Assembly (NCBI RefSeq): GCF_016925615.1
Contig: NZ_CP070499.1
Span: 4,464,001-4,528,000, forward strand
DNA length: 64,000 nt
Source: Natronosporangium hydrolyticum
GTDB lineage: Bacteria; Actinomycetota; Actinomycetes; Mycobacteriales; Micromonosporaceae
Reading direction: 5' to 3'
Position numbers and translations under genes: made by a program. This document shows positions 43,558-52,987 of this stretch, in pieces. The notes under the pieces were generated by a model. It did no database searches and was not told where the DNA came from. It saw only the letters and a list, made by a program, of their open reading frames with translations. Within the stretch, counting starts at the first letter, position 1; every line of letters starts with the position of its first letter.

Positions 43558-43943
43558 CCGATCTTGGCGGAATCAATCATCTGACCCTGTCCACGATCGA
43601 CCTCGACCGGCTCGTGGCCTACTACTCAGGGCTGCTGGGAGCGGAGCTCGCGTTCGAGCGTGCCGCCACCCCGGCTGAACCTCGACTTGCAGTCATCGAT
43701 GTCGGTGGGGGCGACCACCTGATGATCGTTGAGACCGCTGCTCCCCCCACCGCCGAGCTCGACCCCCTGAGCAGGGCGGGGTGGGGGCTCCGAGTGGCAA
43801 CGTACGCGCAGCTGTGTGAGGTCCGCGAACGAATCTTGGACGCTGGGTTGCCGGTCGATCAGATCGAGACGCTGCCCACGCAGTGGACGATGACAGCTCG
43901 CGATCCCGACGGACGCCCCGTGGACATACGGGCCCATCGCTGA
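43554..43943 (+). CDS. VOC-family (glyoxalase-like) protein
   Basis: A 129-residue single vicinal-oxygen-chelate domain: INHLTLSTIDLDRLVAYYSGLLGAELAF at the N terminus and MTARDPDGRPVDI at the C terminus, with a metal-type His in the first strand. Could be a glyoxalase, dioxygenase or drug-binding protein. Starts at the ATG shortly after the truncated oxidoreductase gene. Confidence 0.88.
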   Translation: MTDLGGINHLTLSTIDLDRLVAYYSGLLGAELAFERAATPAEPRLAVIDVGGGDHLMIVETAAPPTAELDPLSRAGWGLRVATYAQLCEVRERILDAGLPVDQIETLPTQWTMTARDPDGRPVDIRAHR

Positions 43944-43984
43944 CAGTGGCGACTCGCCCGGTGGTTCGAGCAAATTGCGAAAAG

Positions 43985-44057
43985 TGGAGCCGAGGGGACT
44001 CGAACCCCTGACCCCCTCCATGCCATGGAGGTGCGCTACCAGCTGCGCCACGGCCCC
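43985..44057 (-). tRNA. tRNA-Ala (GGC anticodon)
   Basis: The minus strand folds into a complete 73-nt cloverleaf: acceptor GGGGCCG/CGGCTCC with the alanine-identity G3-U70 pair, D arm GCGC/GCGC, anticodon stem CCTCC/GGAGG with loop ATGGCAT (anticodon GGC, codons GCC and GCU), T arm AGGGG-TTCGAGT-CCCCT, discriminator A. CCA is not encoded. Confidence 0.97.
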
Positions 44058-44112
44058 ACGTGCCCGCTGCATCTGGGCACCGCGCAATACTACACGCCCT
44101 GCGGGGCTCGGG

Positions 44113-44760
44113 TTAGTTCAGGGTCGGGTCCGTCGGGTAGGTCGCCACCGCCGCCACCAGCCCGCGCTGGCGCCGCAGCACCACCGTCCACAGATCGTCC
44201 GGCCGGGTCACGAACGGGTCCTGCGGCAGCGCCTCGAAGGTGAACCAGGAGCCGCCCTCGATCTCCTCCTCCAACTGGCCCGGGGACCAGCCCGCGTAAC
44301 CCGCGAAGACCCGCACCGCGTCGACCTGTTCGCGCAGCGGCTCCGGCTCCCGCCCCAGGTCGACCGTGCCCAGCGCACCGAAGAACGGCTGGAACCCGGT
44401 CGGCCGGTCAGCCCCCTGACCGTCGACGCCGGCCCGGATCCGGGCCACACAGATCGCCGAGTCGGGCTGCACCGGGCCACCCTCGAACAGCACCGCCGGA
44501 TCGTCGGCGAGCCCACCCCAGCCGCCCAGCACCTCAGAGACCGGCACCTCGGTGGCACGGTTGAGCACCACCCCCATCGCGCCGCCGGACTCGTGCGCGA
44601 CGAGCAGCACCACCGTGCGCTCGAAGCTGGGGTCCCGCAACAGCGGGGTGGCCACCAGTAGCGACCCGACCAACGAGCCGGTCGGCCGCTCGAAGCTCAC
44701 CGCGGGTTCACCCGTGCCGGGGTCACCTGGCACCCCCGGCTCACGCGCCATGCCAGCCAT
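44113..44760 (-). CDS. YqgE/AlgH family protein (UPF0301)
   Basis: A 215-residue cytosolic protein. Typical sequences are GSLLVATPLLRDPSFERTVV, GAMGVVLNRATEVPV, FEGGPVQPD and VFAGYAGWSPGQLEEEI. The family is widespread, with one member (AlgH) tied to alginate regulation; the molecular function is unsettled. The first ~25 residues are Pro/Gly-rich and poorly conserved. It ends 56 bp from the tRNA. Confidence 0.93.
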   Translation of the reverse strand: MAGMAREPGVPGDPGTGEPAVSFERPTGSLVGSLLVATPLLRDPSFERTVVLLVAHESGGAMGVVLNRATEVPVSEVLGGWGGLADDPAVLFEGGPVQPDSAICVARIRAGVDGQGADRPTGFQPFFGALGTVDLGREPEPLREQVDAVRVFAGYAGWSPGQLEEEIEGGSWFTFEALPQDPFVTRPDDLWTVVLRRQRGLVAAVATYPTDPTLN

Positions 44761-44868
44761 GCCGGAACGATAGCCTGCGGGCTACCTGTCTCGCTACGCT
44801 CCACGATCACCGACTGGAAACCTGTCGGCACAGATCGGGAGCAGCCCCCGCCCCGAGAGGAGACATCC

Positions 44869-45651
44869 GTGGCACCCACTGCCGAGTTCGCCGTGATCGG
44901 CGGCTCCGGTCTCTACGCCCTACTCGAAACCGCCGAAGATCATCATGTGGTGACGCCCTACGGCGCCACCTCCGATCCGGTCACCGTCGCCGAGGTGGCG
45001 GGTCGGAAGGTAGCGTTCCTACCCCGCCACGGCCGGGAGCACCAGTACCCGCCGCACAAGATCCCCTATCGAGCGAACCTGTGGGCGCTGAACGAGCTGG
45101 GCGTACGGCAGATTCTGGCCCCCTGCGCGGTCGGCGGCCTCCGCCCAGAGCTCGGCCCCGGCACCTTCGCCGTCCCGGACCAACTGCTCGACCGCACGTA
45201 CGGTCGGGTGCAGACCTTCCACGACAGTGGTGCGGTGCACGTCTCCTTCGCCGACCCGTACTGTCCGACCGGCCGGGCCACGGTGCGGGCCACCGCGGCC
45301 GAGCAGCAACTGGCGATGGTCGACGGCGGGACCATGGTGGTGATCGAAGGGCCCCGCTTCTCCACCCGCGCGGAGTCCCGCTGGTACGCGGCGGCGGGCG
45401 GCACGCTGATCAACATGACCGGCCACCCGGAGGCGGTGCTGGCGCGCGAACTCGGCATCTGCTACACCGCGATCGCGCTCGTCACCGACCTCGACGCGGG
45501 CGTGGAAGACGGCGCCGGGGTGACCCAGGAGGAGGTCTTCCGGGTCTTCGGCGAGAACACCGAACGGATGCGCACGCTTTTGCTGGCCGCGCTCGGCGGG
45601 CTGCCGGACGAGCCGACCTGCGGCTGCGCCGCCGCGGTGCCAGCGCACTGA
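44869..45651 (+). CDS. mtnP: S-methyl-5'-thioadenosine phosphorylase
   Basis: A 260-residue purine nucleoside phosphorylase-family enzyme that splits methylthioadenosine into adenine and methylthioribose-1-phosphate (methionine salvage). Motifs: VIGGSGLY, LPRHGREHQYPPHKIPYRAN (phosphate and base binding), VIEGPRFSTRAESRWY, INMTGHPEAVLARELGICY. GTG start behind GAGAGGAGAC. The MTAP-type INMTGHPE with VTDLD favours MTA over inosine. The end of the gene, including its stop, is partly duplicated downstream. Confidence 0.92.
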   Translation: MAPTAEFAVIGGSGLYALLETAEDHHVVTPYGATSDPVTVAEVAGRKVAFLPRHGREHQYPPHKIPYRANLWALNELGVRQILAPCAVGGLRPELGPGTFAVPDQLLDRTYGRVQTFHDSGAVHVSFADPYCPTGRATVRATAAEQQLAMVDGGTMVVIEGPRFSTRAESRWYAAAGGTLINMTGHPEAVLARELGICYTAIALVTDLDAGVEDGAGVTQEEVFRVFGENTERMRTLLLAALGGLPDEPTCGCAAAVPAH

Positions 45652-45679
45652 GCCGCCACGGTGCCAGCGCACTGAGCCG
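45635..45679 (+). repeat. 21-bp direct duplication over the mtnP stop
   Basis: CGGTGCCAGCGCACTGAGCCG occurs at 45635-45655 and again at 45659-45679. The first copy contains the mtnP stop codon. Confidence 0.85.
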
Positions 45680-45694
45680 GACCGCTGGGCCCGG

Positions 45695-46153
45695 TCAGTA
45701 CCGCCGGGCCGGCCGGGTGCTCTTCGCCTCCGCGAACCGCTTCAGCGACTGCGAGCGGTAGTCCAGGCCCAGCATGGTCAGCAGCAGTACGCCGACGGCG
45801 GCGCCACCGGCGGCGAAGCCGGCGTACTGCCAGGCCGCCTCGAAGCTGTCGCCGGCACCGACCTCGGCCGGGGTGGTGCCGCTGACGAACGGGCCGACGG
45901 TGAGCACCAGCACCCCCGCGGCGACCGCGGCGCCGGCCAGGTCGGCGGCGACGATCCCCAGCGGACGCCGGCGGGCCCAGCTCACCCCGGCGACCGCCAT
46001 CGCCAGACCGATCACCCCGTACGCGACCAGGGTCCACCGCTGCTGGGCCGTCACCTCCTCGACCCCGCCGATCCGCACGATCAGCCGGCCCACCACGTTG
46101 ACCGCGAACAGGACTCCAGCGAGGATCCCGATCCGCAGCAACCGCTCCCTCAT
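45695..46153 (-). CDS. Four-helix membrane protein
   Basis: A 152-residue protein with four hydrophobic segments (LLRIGILAGVLFAVNVVGRLIV; WTLVAYGVIGLAMAVAGVSW; and two more). ATG at 46153 behind GGAGGGCGG; a longer frame to 46228 exists but overlaps the VanW gene. No family recognised. The C terminus is basic (RSQSLKRFAEAKSTRPARRY). Confidence 0.7.
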   Translation of the reverse strand: MRERLLRIGILAGVLFAVNVVGRLIVRIGGVEEVTAQQRWTLVAYGVIGLAMAVAGVSWARRRPLGIVAADLAGAAVAAGVLVLTVGPFVSGTTPAEVGAGDSFEAAWQYAGFAAGGAAVGVLLLTMLGLDYRSQSLKRFAEAKSTRPARRY

Positions 46154-46202
46154 CCGCCCTCCACCTCGTACCGTCGGTCCTGGCCGCCGTTGCCCCGCCG
46201 GG

Positions 46203-47945
46203 TCAGTCGTCGTCCGGGTCCTCGCCACAGATGACTTCCGGCTGCGCGGAGTACGTCCAGGTGAACTTCTCTCGATTGACTTCTATACCGTCCCGGTGGA
46301 AAATGCGCCAGGCGTCTTGCGTGAACCCTTCGATACCCTGAGTTTCGATGCAGGTGTCGTCCGGCTCCACGTACCGGCGCTCCGGTTCGGTCACCTCGCG
46401 CCGGTCGCTCCACTCGGTGGTGACGTCGTCCCACACCTTGGTGCTCCACATCGACACCGTGATCGAGTCGTCGTCGTAGGAGGTGTCGATCAGCACGCCG
46501 TACTGGGTGTCGTTGCGGAACTGCATGTCCAGACTTGGATAGAAGATCGTCGCCTCGATCACCGCCGGGTAGCGGGAGTAGTGGTAGGAGTGCGGGTGGT
46601 GCTCCACATCCTCCAGCCCGGCGTAGTAGGACGCGTTGAACAACGTGGTGGTGAACTGGGAGATCCCGCCGCCCACCGCAGGCTGCAGCCGGCCGTCGAG
46701 GATCACCGGGGCGTCCTGGAAACCCTCGTCGTAACCACGCTCGCCGGTGTAACCGTTGAGTGAGAAGGTCTCCCCCGGCAACACCACGGCGCCGTCGACC
46801 ATGTCCGCGACGGTGGCGATGTTGTGGTTGCGGGGCGTGCTCAGGCCACCCTCGAAGTTTGTGGTGAAGCTGGAGACCTGCTCCCGGATGCCCAGGTCCT
46901 CGGCGTCGGCGGTGGTGAAGTCGGCCGAGACGGTGGTCATCTCGGCGGCCACCGTCCGCGGCGCGGGCTCGCTCACCACGGCCAGCAACTCGTCGGCGAG
47001 CGCCTCGATCTCCACCGCCTCGCCGTCCTCGCTCTCGACCACCGTGGGCTCGCCGCTGCGCAGCGCCACGGTGGCGTCGACCGGCGCGGTCTCGATCTCG
47101 TCGAGTTCCTCAGCCAGCGCCTCCCGCAGCGCCTCGTCGTCGATCCGCGGCACGATCTCACCCTGCTTGTCGGCGGTGAGATCGAGGCTGGCGGCGATCG
47201 CGGCCGGCGGGACCTGCCACTCCTGCCCATCGCTGGTGACCGCGACCGGGGCGGCCACCGCCGGCTCGGCGACCTCGGTGACCAGCCGGTCGACCTCCTC
47301 GGCGGTGGTGACCGGGTGAATCTCGACCAGCGGTAGCGCGACCACCCCGGGCTGCCGCCAGCCGCCGGCGTCGCCCAGGGCCTGCGGCCATCCCTCGGCG
47401 AGCGCCTGGACGGTCTGCTCCTGGTCGAGGCCGAGCCCGGGCTCCGGGTAGACCGGCACCGGCTCGGTGCCCTCGAAGGTGATCTCGGGCATGGTCATCG
47501 AGGCACCGGCCTCCGCCGCCGGCTCGGCCAGCTCTTCCTCCAGCGCCTCCTCGTCGACGGTGACCACCGGCGGGACATCGCGGGTGCCGAAGAGCGCGGC
47601 GAACGGCCCGACCCGTTCCGCGGCGGCCGCCACCGTGGCGTCGACATCTACGGCGAGGCCGATCTCGGCCGGGTCGAGCTCCAGCTCGACCTCGCCGACC
47701 CGGACCGGCACCGGCGCCGCCAACTCGTCCGCGTGCTGCTCCAGCGCCTCCTGCAACGTCTGCCGGGCGGCGTCGTGGCTCTTCGCCCCCAGGTCGACGC
47801 CGAGCACAGTGGTGCCACGGGGGACGTCCCCGGCGTACGCGTAGGCGGTAGTGGCACCGAGGCCGGAGGCGAGCACCGCCAGCACCCCTGCCAGGACCAG
47901 CACCAGGGTCCGGGAGAGGCGGGGTAGCTTAATGATCTTCAACAA
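46203..47945 (-). CDS. VanW-family exported protein
   Basis: A 580-residue membrane-anchored extracellular protein. One transmembrane anchor (~13-37) is followed by two putative peptidoglycan-binding (PG_binding_4-like) domains, the first starting VPRGTTVLGVDLGAKSHDAA. The C-terminal VanW domain (~370 on) has FTTNFEGGLSTPRNHNIATV, VLPGETFSLNGYTGERGYDE and GGGISQFTTTLFNASYYAGL. Starts at a TTG behind GAGGA. VanW proteins are associated with cell wall metabolism or vancomycin loci; the reaction is unknown. The acidic C terminus ends in EDPDDD. Confidence 0.88.
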   Translation of the reverse strand: MLKIIKLPRLSRTLVLVLAGVLAVLASGLGATTAYAYAGDVPRGTTVLGVDLGAKSHDAARQTLQEALEQHADELAAPVPVRVGEVELELDPAEIGLAVDVDATVAAAAERVGPFAALFGTRDVPPVVTVDEEALEEELAEPAAEAGASMTMPEITFEGTEPVPVYPEPGLGLDQEQTVQALAEGWPQALGDAGGWRQPGVVALPLVEIHPVTTAEEVDRLVTEVAEPAVAAPVAVTSDGQEWQVPPAAIAASLDLTADKQGEIVPRIDDEALREALAEELDEIETAPVDATVALRSGEPTVVESEDGEAVEIEALADELLAVVSEPAPRTVAAEMTTVSADFTTADAEDLGIREQVSSFTTNFEGGLSTPRNHNIATVADMVDGAVVLPGETFSLNGYTGERGYDEGFQDAPVILDGRLQPAVGGGISQFTTTLFNASYYAGLEDVEHHPHSYHYSRYPAVIEATIFYPSLDMQFRNDTQYGVLIDTSYDDDSITVSMWSTKVWDDVTTEWSDRREVTEPERRYVEPDDTCIETQGIEGFTQDAWRIFHRDGIEVNREKFTWTYSAQPEVICGEDPDDD

Positions 47946-48144
47946 AACCGGGTCCTCGTGGGTGGGGCGCCACGGTCAACGGCGCCGCGAGCCCTACCTT
48001 ACGCGGTGCCCGCCATCGGGGCCGGATCGGCGGATCCCCCAAACCGGCGGTCTTTACTCACCAGCACCGGCGGCACACAGCCACCACCACCCGAGGTGTC
48101 GCAGCTCACCGTGCCGGCGCGGCAACGCAGCGCAGTGGCGTTGC

Positions 48145-48624
48145 TCACTGGCCACGACCGCCCGCCGCGAAGCCGATCACCGCCCCCACCACCAGCACCA
48201 GGGTGCCGCCGAAGAGCGCCAGCGCGCCGACCCAGTCGTCGGGGACCATCAGCCGGTCGCCCGCGTCGCTGCCGCGCAGGGTCAACACCACCACCAGGAA
48301 CCAGCCCGCCAGCGGCAACGCCGTCGCCCAGCGCAGACCGGTGGCCCGGCGGGAGAACCAGACCAGGAACCCGGCCCCGCCGGCCGCGACCAGCAACGCA
48401 ACCGGAACCCGCAGCCCCCGGGCGTCGCCGGCCAACTCCGCCAGCCACGGCACATGGGCGACCCGCAACGGCACCAGCAGCACCGTCAGCACCCCGGTGA
48501 GCAGGCCACCGAGCAACGCCAGCCCGCCGCCGGTGACCCGCAGCGCCCGGTCCAGCAGCGGCCACCGCTGCTCCGCCGGGACCGCCGGGGGCGCCGGCGC
48601 CACCTCCAGCTCGGCCTCGCTCAC
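48145..48624 (-). CDS. Membrane protein encoded after mshB (DUF6113-like)
   Basis: A 159-residue protein with an acidic N-terminal tail and four helices. It starts at an ATG overlapping the mshB stop (ATGA), so it is translated with it. A similar small membrane protein follows mshB in other actinomycetes; its role is unknown. Confidence 0.75.
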   Translation of the reverse strand: MSEAELEVAPAPPAVPAEQRWPLLDRALRVTGGGLALLGGLLTGVLTVLLVPLRVAHVPWLAELAGDARGLRVPVALLVAAGGAGFLVWFSRRATGLRWATALPLAGWFLVVVLTLRGSDAGDRLMVPDDWVGALALFGGTLVLVVGAVIGFAAGGRGQ

Positions 48625-49481
48625 TGCGGCTTCAACCCCGCGAACAGGTCATCCTCCCAGCCGTGGGCACCGTTGCCGGGGCCCCGCTCGCCCGCGGCGA
48701 GCAGAAAGTGCTCCACCGCCAGGAAGCCATCGTCGGCCCGCCCCGCGAGCGTGTGCAGCCACGAGTCGGCCGGGATCTGGCTAGCGTGGGCCCGCATCGC
48801 CGCCGCCTTCGCCGCCTGCGCGGCCGGGGCGGTGATCTGGGCCGCGATCTCCTCGTCCGGCGTCCCGAACGGCAGCTCATCCACGTGGCCCACGTCCGCG
48901 AACGGATTGTCCGGCGCCCCCTGGAACTCCGCCATGCTGGCGACCAGCGCCGACTTCGGCACCGCGGTCCAGTAGACCTTGGCCGGCCCGATCCCCTCAG
49001 CGGCCGCGAGCTCCGCCGCCCGCATCGCCACCCGGTGCGCCTGGATATGGTCCGGATGCCCGTAGAACCCGTTCGGGTCGTAGGTGACCAGCACCCGCGG
49101 GCGAACCTCCCGGAACACCGCCAGTAGCTGCTCCGCCGCCTCCGCCAGCGACGCCTGCCAGAAACACCGGGGATGGTCGTTGGCCGGAGTGCCCATCATC
49201 CCGGAGTCCCGGTACCGGCCGGCGCCACCGAGAAACCGGTAGTCGGCCACGCCGAGCGCGGCGCAGGCGGCGGCCAGCTCACCGATCCGGTACCCGCCCA
49301 GCTGGTCGGCCGCGTCCGGCGCCAGCAACGCCAGCTCCGGCAGGTGGATCTCCCCCTCCTCGCCGAGTGTGCAGGTCACCAGCGTCACCGGCACCCCAGC
49401 TGCGGCGTAGTGCGCCATGGTGGCACCGGTGCCGATCGTCTCGTCGTCCGGGTGGGCGTGGACAAACAAGATTCCATTCAC
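48621..49481 (-). CDS. mshB: GlcNAc-Ins deacetylase of mycothiol biosynthesis
   Basis: A 286-residue zinc-dependent LmbE-type deacetylase that removes acetate from N-acetylglucosaminyl-inositol, the second unique step of mycothiol synthesis. The zinc/catalytic motif AHPDDE (His10, Asp13; Asp12 general base) and the third ligand in [12 protein letters not shown] are present. [14 protein letters not shown] is typical of MshB versus the mycothiol conjugate amidase Mca. No other msh gene is nearby, as usual. Confidence 0.95.
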   Translation of the reverse strand: MNGILFVHAHPDDETIGTGATMAHYAAAGVPVTLVTCTLGEEGEIHLPELALLAPDAADQLGGYRIGELAAACAALGVADYRFLGGAGRYRDSGMMGTPANDHPRCFWQASLAEAAEQLLAVFREVRPRVLVTYDPNGFYGHPDHIQAHRVAMRAAELAAAEGIGPAKVYWTAVPKSALVASMAEFQGAPDNPFADVGHVDELPFGTPDEEIAAQITAPAAQAAKAAAMRAHASQIPADSWLHTLAGRADDGFLAVEHFLLAAGERGPGNGAHGWEDDLFAGLKPQ

Positions 49482-49557
49482 CTGGTCACTGTACTTCGCC
49501 GCAGGTCAGCAACTGGACACCCGGAACCGGTCGCATTCGGCGCCGCCGCCGGGCACC

Positions 49558-51474
49558 ATGGCTACTGTGGAGGTGGAGCAGAGCGGACCGGCGCCCGGCG
49601 CGCCGAGTCGGGTGACGGTGGCGGCCGACGGCAGCCGGGTGGTCTCGCTGCGCGTCGGCGACCTCTGGGTCTACGACGTGGCGGCGGCAACCGAACGGCC
49701 GGTCACCGGTGTGGCGGCGCGGTTGACCCGGTATGCGACCGACGCCGCCGCCACGGTCGCGGCCGCGGACCACGACGGCCAGCTCTACCGCGCCGACCTG
49801 GCCACCGGCCGGCTCACCGCGCTCGACACCCCCGGACCGGTCGCCGATTCGCGCCCCGACCCGACCGGCCGGCGGATCGGCTACCTCACCGGCGGCGGGC
49901 TCCGGGTCATCGACGAGACCGGCGCCGACACGCTACTCGCGGGCGAACCCGACCCGGCCGCCGGCGGCCTGCCGTACCTCACCTGGGGTTCGGCCGAGCC
50001 CGCCGCGCGCCGCTACTTCCGGCGAGGTCGGGGCTGGTGGTGGGCGCCCGACGGGGAGAGCGTGCTCGCCGCCCGGGTCAACTACGCCCGGTCCCGCCCG
50101 GAGGTCTCGCTGCACCTGCTGGACCTCGACGGCGGCTGGGTCGACGTCCACTGGGATCGCGAGACCTACCCATACCTGGTCAGCGTGCGCTGGGCGGACC
50201 ACCGCGACCCGCTGATCGCAGTGCTGCGCCGGCCGCAACAACACGGCCTCGTGCTGGCGGTCGACGCCCGGACCGGCGAGACCCAGGTGCACGCCGAACT
50301 CGCCGACCCGCGCTGGGTGGAGCCGGTGCCGGGCACGCCCCGGCACCTGCCCGACGGTCGGGTGCTGGTCGGCGGCGAGTTGGCCCACGACGGCTACGAC
50401 GCCCGCTGCCTGTTCGCCGACGGCACCCTGCTCACCCCGCCCTCGCTCTACGTGCGGCGGGTGGTGGGTCGGCTCGCCGGCGGGGCGCAGCTGCTCGTCG
50501 AGGGGTCCGCCGGCGAGCCCAGCGAGCAGCACCTGTTCCGGGTCAGCACCGGCGTGGGCACCGGCGGGGTGGATGCGCAACGAGTCACCACCGCCCCCGG
50601 TTGGCACCACGGTGCGGTGGGCGGCGACACCATGGCGATCGGCACCGAGTCCCTGGAGCAGGTCGGTGTTGGCTGGACGATCTGGCGCCACGGCCAGCAG
50701 GTCGGTGAGCTGGCCACCACTCCCGCCCCGGGCAGTGGGCGGATGCAGCTGCGGCTGCCGGCTGACGCGGCCGGGCTGCGGGGCCCACAACCCCAGCTGG
50801 CTCGGGTGACCGACCGCCGGCTGCCCACCGGAGTGCTGTACCCCCGGCAGTACGTCACCGGCCGGCGGCTGCCGGTCCTGCTGCACACCACCGGGCTGCG
50901 GCAGGGGGTCCGGGCGGTCCGCGCCGACTGGTTCGACCGGCAGCGCTGGGCCGACGCCGGCTTCGCGGTGGTGGCGGTCGACCCCCGGGGTACGCCGGGG
51001 GTGGCGCCCTCGTTCGAGAAGGTCGTGCACCGCCGGCTCGTCGACCTCGCCATCGGCGACCTCGCCGATGCGCTCGCCGCGCTCGCCGGCAAGCACCCGG
51101 ACCTCGACCTGGAGCGGGTGGGGCTGCGGGGCGCCGGGGTCGGCGGTTGGCTCGCCGCCATGGCGGTCCTGCTCCGCCCGGAGCTGTTCCGGTGCGCGGT
51201 CGCGGTGCGGCCGGTGCGGGAGTGGGGCGAGGTCGACCCGGTGCTAGCTGAGCGTTACCTCGGCGCGCCCGACGAGGGGTCGGAGGTCTACCGGCATCAC
51301 AGTCTGGTCGCCGCGGCCGGGGAGTTCGGCGGGCCTGCCCCGCTGCTGCTGGTAGGAGAATCGCCCGGCGGCGCCGGCGGCGCGGTCGGCGAGACGCTGC
51401 CCGCCGACACCCCAGCGGACCAGCGGGAACGTCTCGAGCTGGAGTTCCTGCACCGCCACCTCTCCCCTAGTTGA
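49558..51474 (+). CDS. S9 peptidase homologue lacking catalytic residues
   Basis: A 638-residue protein with the architecture of dipeptidyl-peptidase IV/prolyl oligopeptidases: an N-terminal ~400-residue beta-propeller (YLVSVRWADHRDPLIAVLRR and similar) and a C-terminal alpha/beta-hydrolase domain (PVLLHTTGL, VVAVDPRGTPG). The nucleophile elbow reads RGAGVGGW: Gly527 stands where the Ser of G-x-S-x-G should be. The usual Asp and His motifs near the C terminus are also absent (VGESPGGAGG instead of a GxxDxxV motif). It is therefore probably a non-enzymatic scaffold or binding protein. ATG at 49558; a palindromic repeat begins at its stop. Confidence 0.85.
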   Translation: MATVEVEQSGPAPGAPSRVTVAADGSRVVSLRVGDLWVYDVAAATERPVTGVAARLTRYATDAAATVAAADHDGQLYRADLATGRLTALDTPGPVADSRPDPTGRRIGYLTGGGLRVIDETGADTLLAGEPDPAAGGLPYLTWGSAEPAARRYFRRGRGWWWAPDGESVLAARVNYARSRPEVSLHLLDLDGGWVDVHWDRETYPYLVSVRWADHRDPLIAVLRRPQQHGLVLAVDARTGETQVHAELADPRWVEPVPGTPRHLPDGRVLVGGELAHDGYDARCLFADGTLLTPPSLYVRRVVGRLAGGAQLLVEGSAGEPSEQHLFRVSTGVGTGGVDAQRVTTAPGWHHGAVGGDTMAIGTESLEQVGVGWTIWRHGQQVGELATTPAPGSGRMQLRLPADAAGLRGPQPQLARVTDRRLPTGVLYPRQYVTGRRLPVLLHTTGLRQGVRAVRADWFDRQRWADAGFAVVAVDPRGTPGVAPSFEKVVHRRLVDLAIGDLADALAALAGKHPDLDLERVGLRGAGVGGWLAAMAVLLRPELFRCAVAVRPVREWGEVDPVLAERYLGAPDEGSEVYRHHSLVAAAGEFGGPAPLLLVGESPGGAGGAVGETLPADTPADQRERLELEFLHRHLSPS

Positions 51475-51528
51475 TCATGGACTTAGGTTCATGATGGGTG
51501 CCCCATCATGAACCTAAGTCCATGATCA
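51472..51528. repeat. Dispersed palindromic repeat, copy 2 (perfect hairpin)
   Basis: Two perfectly complementary 27-base arms (51472-51498 and 51502-51528; outer end TGATCATGGACTTAGGTTCA) enclose TGC. The hairpin begins at the stop codon of the S9 homologue and could terminate transcription or protect mRNA ends. Confidence 0.92.
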
Positions 51529-51550
51529 GCCGGCGGGTAGGGTGGCGCGC

Positions 51551-52987
51551 ATGAGTGAGTTCGACGCCGCGAGCGCCGCCGTCCAGGCCGCCCTCGACGC
51601 CGGCGCCCGATACGCCGACGCCCGGGTGATGCACCGCCGGTACGAGTCGATGGGTGCCCGCAACGGCGAGATCGAGGCACTGAGCCAGAACGAGAGCGTC
51701 GGGCTCGGAGTCCGGGCCCTGGTCGGCTCCGGCTGGGGGTTCTACGCCGCCGCCGAGCTCGATGACGCCGCCGCCCGAACGGCCGGCGCCCGCGCGGCCG
51801 CGATCGCCGAGGCGAGCGCCGCGGTGCCCGGGCCGCCGGCGGCGCTGGTGCCCGCCACCGCGGTGGTCGACTCCTGGGCCTCCGGCTGCCGGGTCGACCC
51901 GCTGGCGGTGCCGCTGGCCGACAAGGGCGACCTGCTGGTCCGGGCCACCCAGCTGATGCGCGACTACGGCGCCGACCAGGCCGCGGGCACCTACCAGATC
52001 TGGGACACCCGAAAGTGGTTCGTCTCCAGCGAAGGACACCGGATCGACCAGCACATCCGGGAGTGCGGCGGCGGGATCCACGCCACCTCGATCGGCGAGA
52101 CCGAGAGCCAGCGCCGCTCCTACCCGTCGTTCCGGGGCCAGTACGGCACCCGCGGCTGGGAGCTCATCGACGAGCTGGACTTCCTGGCCCACGCGCCCCG
52201 GGTGGCGGAGGAGTCGCGGGCGTTACTGACCGCCCCGTTCTGCCCGGAGGGCGAGACCGCGCTGATCCTCGGCGGCGAGCAGATGTCCCTACAGATCCAC
52301 GAGTCGGTCGGGCACGCCATCGAGCTGGACCGGATCCTCGGCTGGGAGGCCGCCTACGCCGGCACCTCCTGGCTGGACCTGAACCAGCTGGGCTCGCTGC
52401 GCTACGGCTCGGAGCTGATGAACATCACCATCGATCCCACCATCCCGGGTGCGCTCGGTTCGTTCGGCTACGACGACGAGGGCACCCCGGCGGCGGCGCG
52501 GGACGCGGTCCGCGACGGCCGCTGGGTGGGCGTACTCGCCGGTCGGGACTCGGCCGCGGTCGCCGGCCTCGGCTACGGCGGCAGCGTCCGCGCCGACGGG
52601 TGGGCCCGGCTGCCGATGGTGCGGATGACCAACGTCGGGCTGGAGCCTGGACCGCACACTCTGGAGGAGATCATCGCGAACACCGACGACGGCATCCTGA
52701 TGGACTTCAACCGTTCCTGGTCGATCGACGACCGCCGGCTCAACTTCCAGTTCGGCTGCGAGATCGGCTGGGAGATCAAGAACGGCCAGCGGGGGCGGAT
52801 GCTGCGCAACCCGACCTACACCGGCATCGGGCCACGCTTCTGGAACTCGATGGACATGCTCTCCTCCGAGTCGATCGCCTGGGGCACCCCGAACTGCGGC
52901 AAAGGCCAGCCGAGCCAGATCGGCCACACCGGGCACCCGGCGGCGCCGGCCCGGTTCACCAACGTACGGGTGGGGGTGCGCGGATGA
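51551..52987 (+). CDS. tldD: TldD metalloprotease subunit
   Basis: A 478-residue TldD/PmbA-family protein. The zinc-binding HExxxH motif is in LQIHESVGHAIELDR, with the downstream GCEIGWEIKNG strand. In the TldD-TldE heterodimer, TldD holds the active zinc and cleaves unfolded peptides, including RiPP leaders and the antitoxin CcdA in E. coli. tldE overlaps its stop by ATGA. The RiPP-type locus at 21.5 kb makes leader cleavage a possible but unproven role here. Confidence 0.93.
   Translation: MSEFDAASAAVQAALDAGARYADARVMHRRYESMGARNGEIEALSQNESVGLGVRALVGSGWGFYAAAELDDAAARTAGARAAAIAEASAAVPGPPAALVPATAVVDSWASGCRVDPLAVPLADKGDLLVRATQLMRDYGADQAAGTYQIWDTRKWFVSSEGHRIDQHIRECGGGIHATSIGETESQRRSYPSFRGQYGTRGWELIDELDFLAHAPRVAEESRALLTAPFCPEGETALILGGEQMSLQIHESVGHAIELDRILGWEAAYAGTSWLDLNQLGSLRYGSELMNITIDPTIPGALGSFGYDDEGTPAAARDAVRDGRWVGVLAGRDSAAVAGLGYGGSVRADGWARLPMVRMTNVGLEPGPHTLEEIIANTDDGILMDFNRSWSIDDRRLNFQFGCEIGWEIKNGQRGRMLRNPTYTGIGPRFWNSMDMLSSESIAWGTPNCGKGQPSQIGHTGHPAAPARFTNVRVGVRG

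Noticed and set aside
43985..44057. The tRNA as an attachment site for an integrated element
   Set aside because: No integrase gene lies nearby and no repeat of the tRNA 3' end was found in the flanking sequence.
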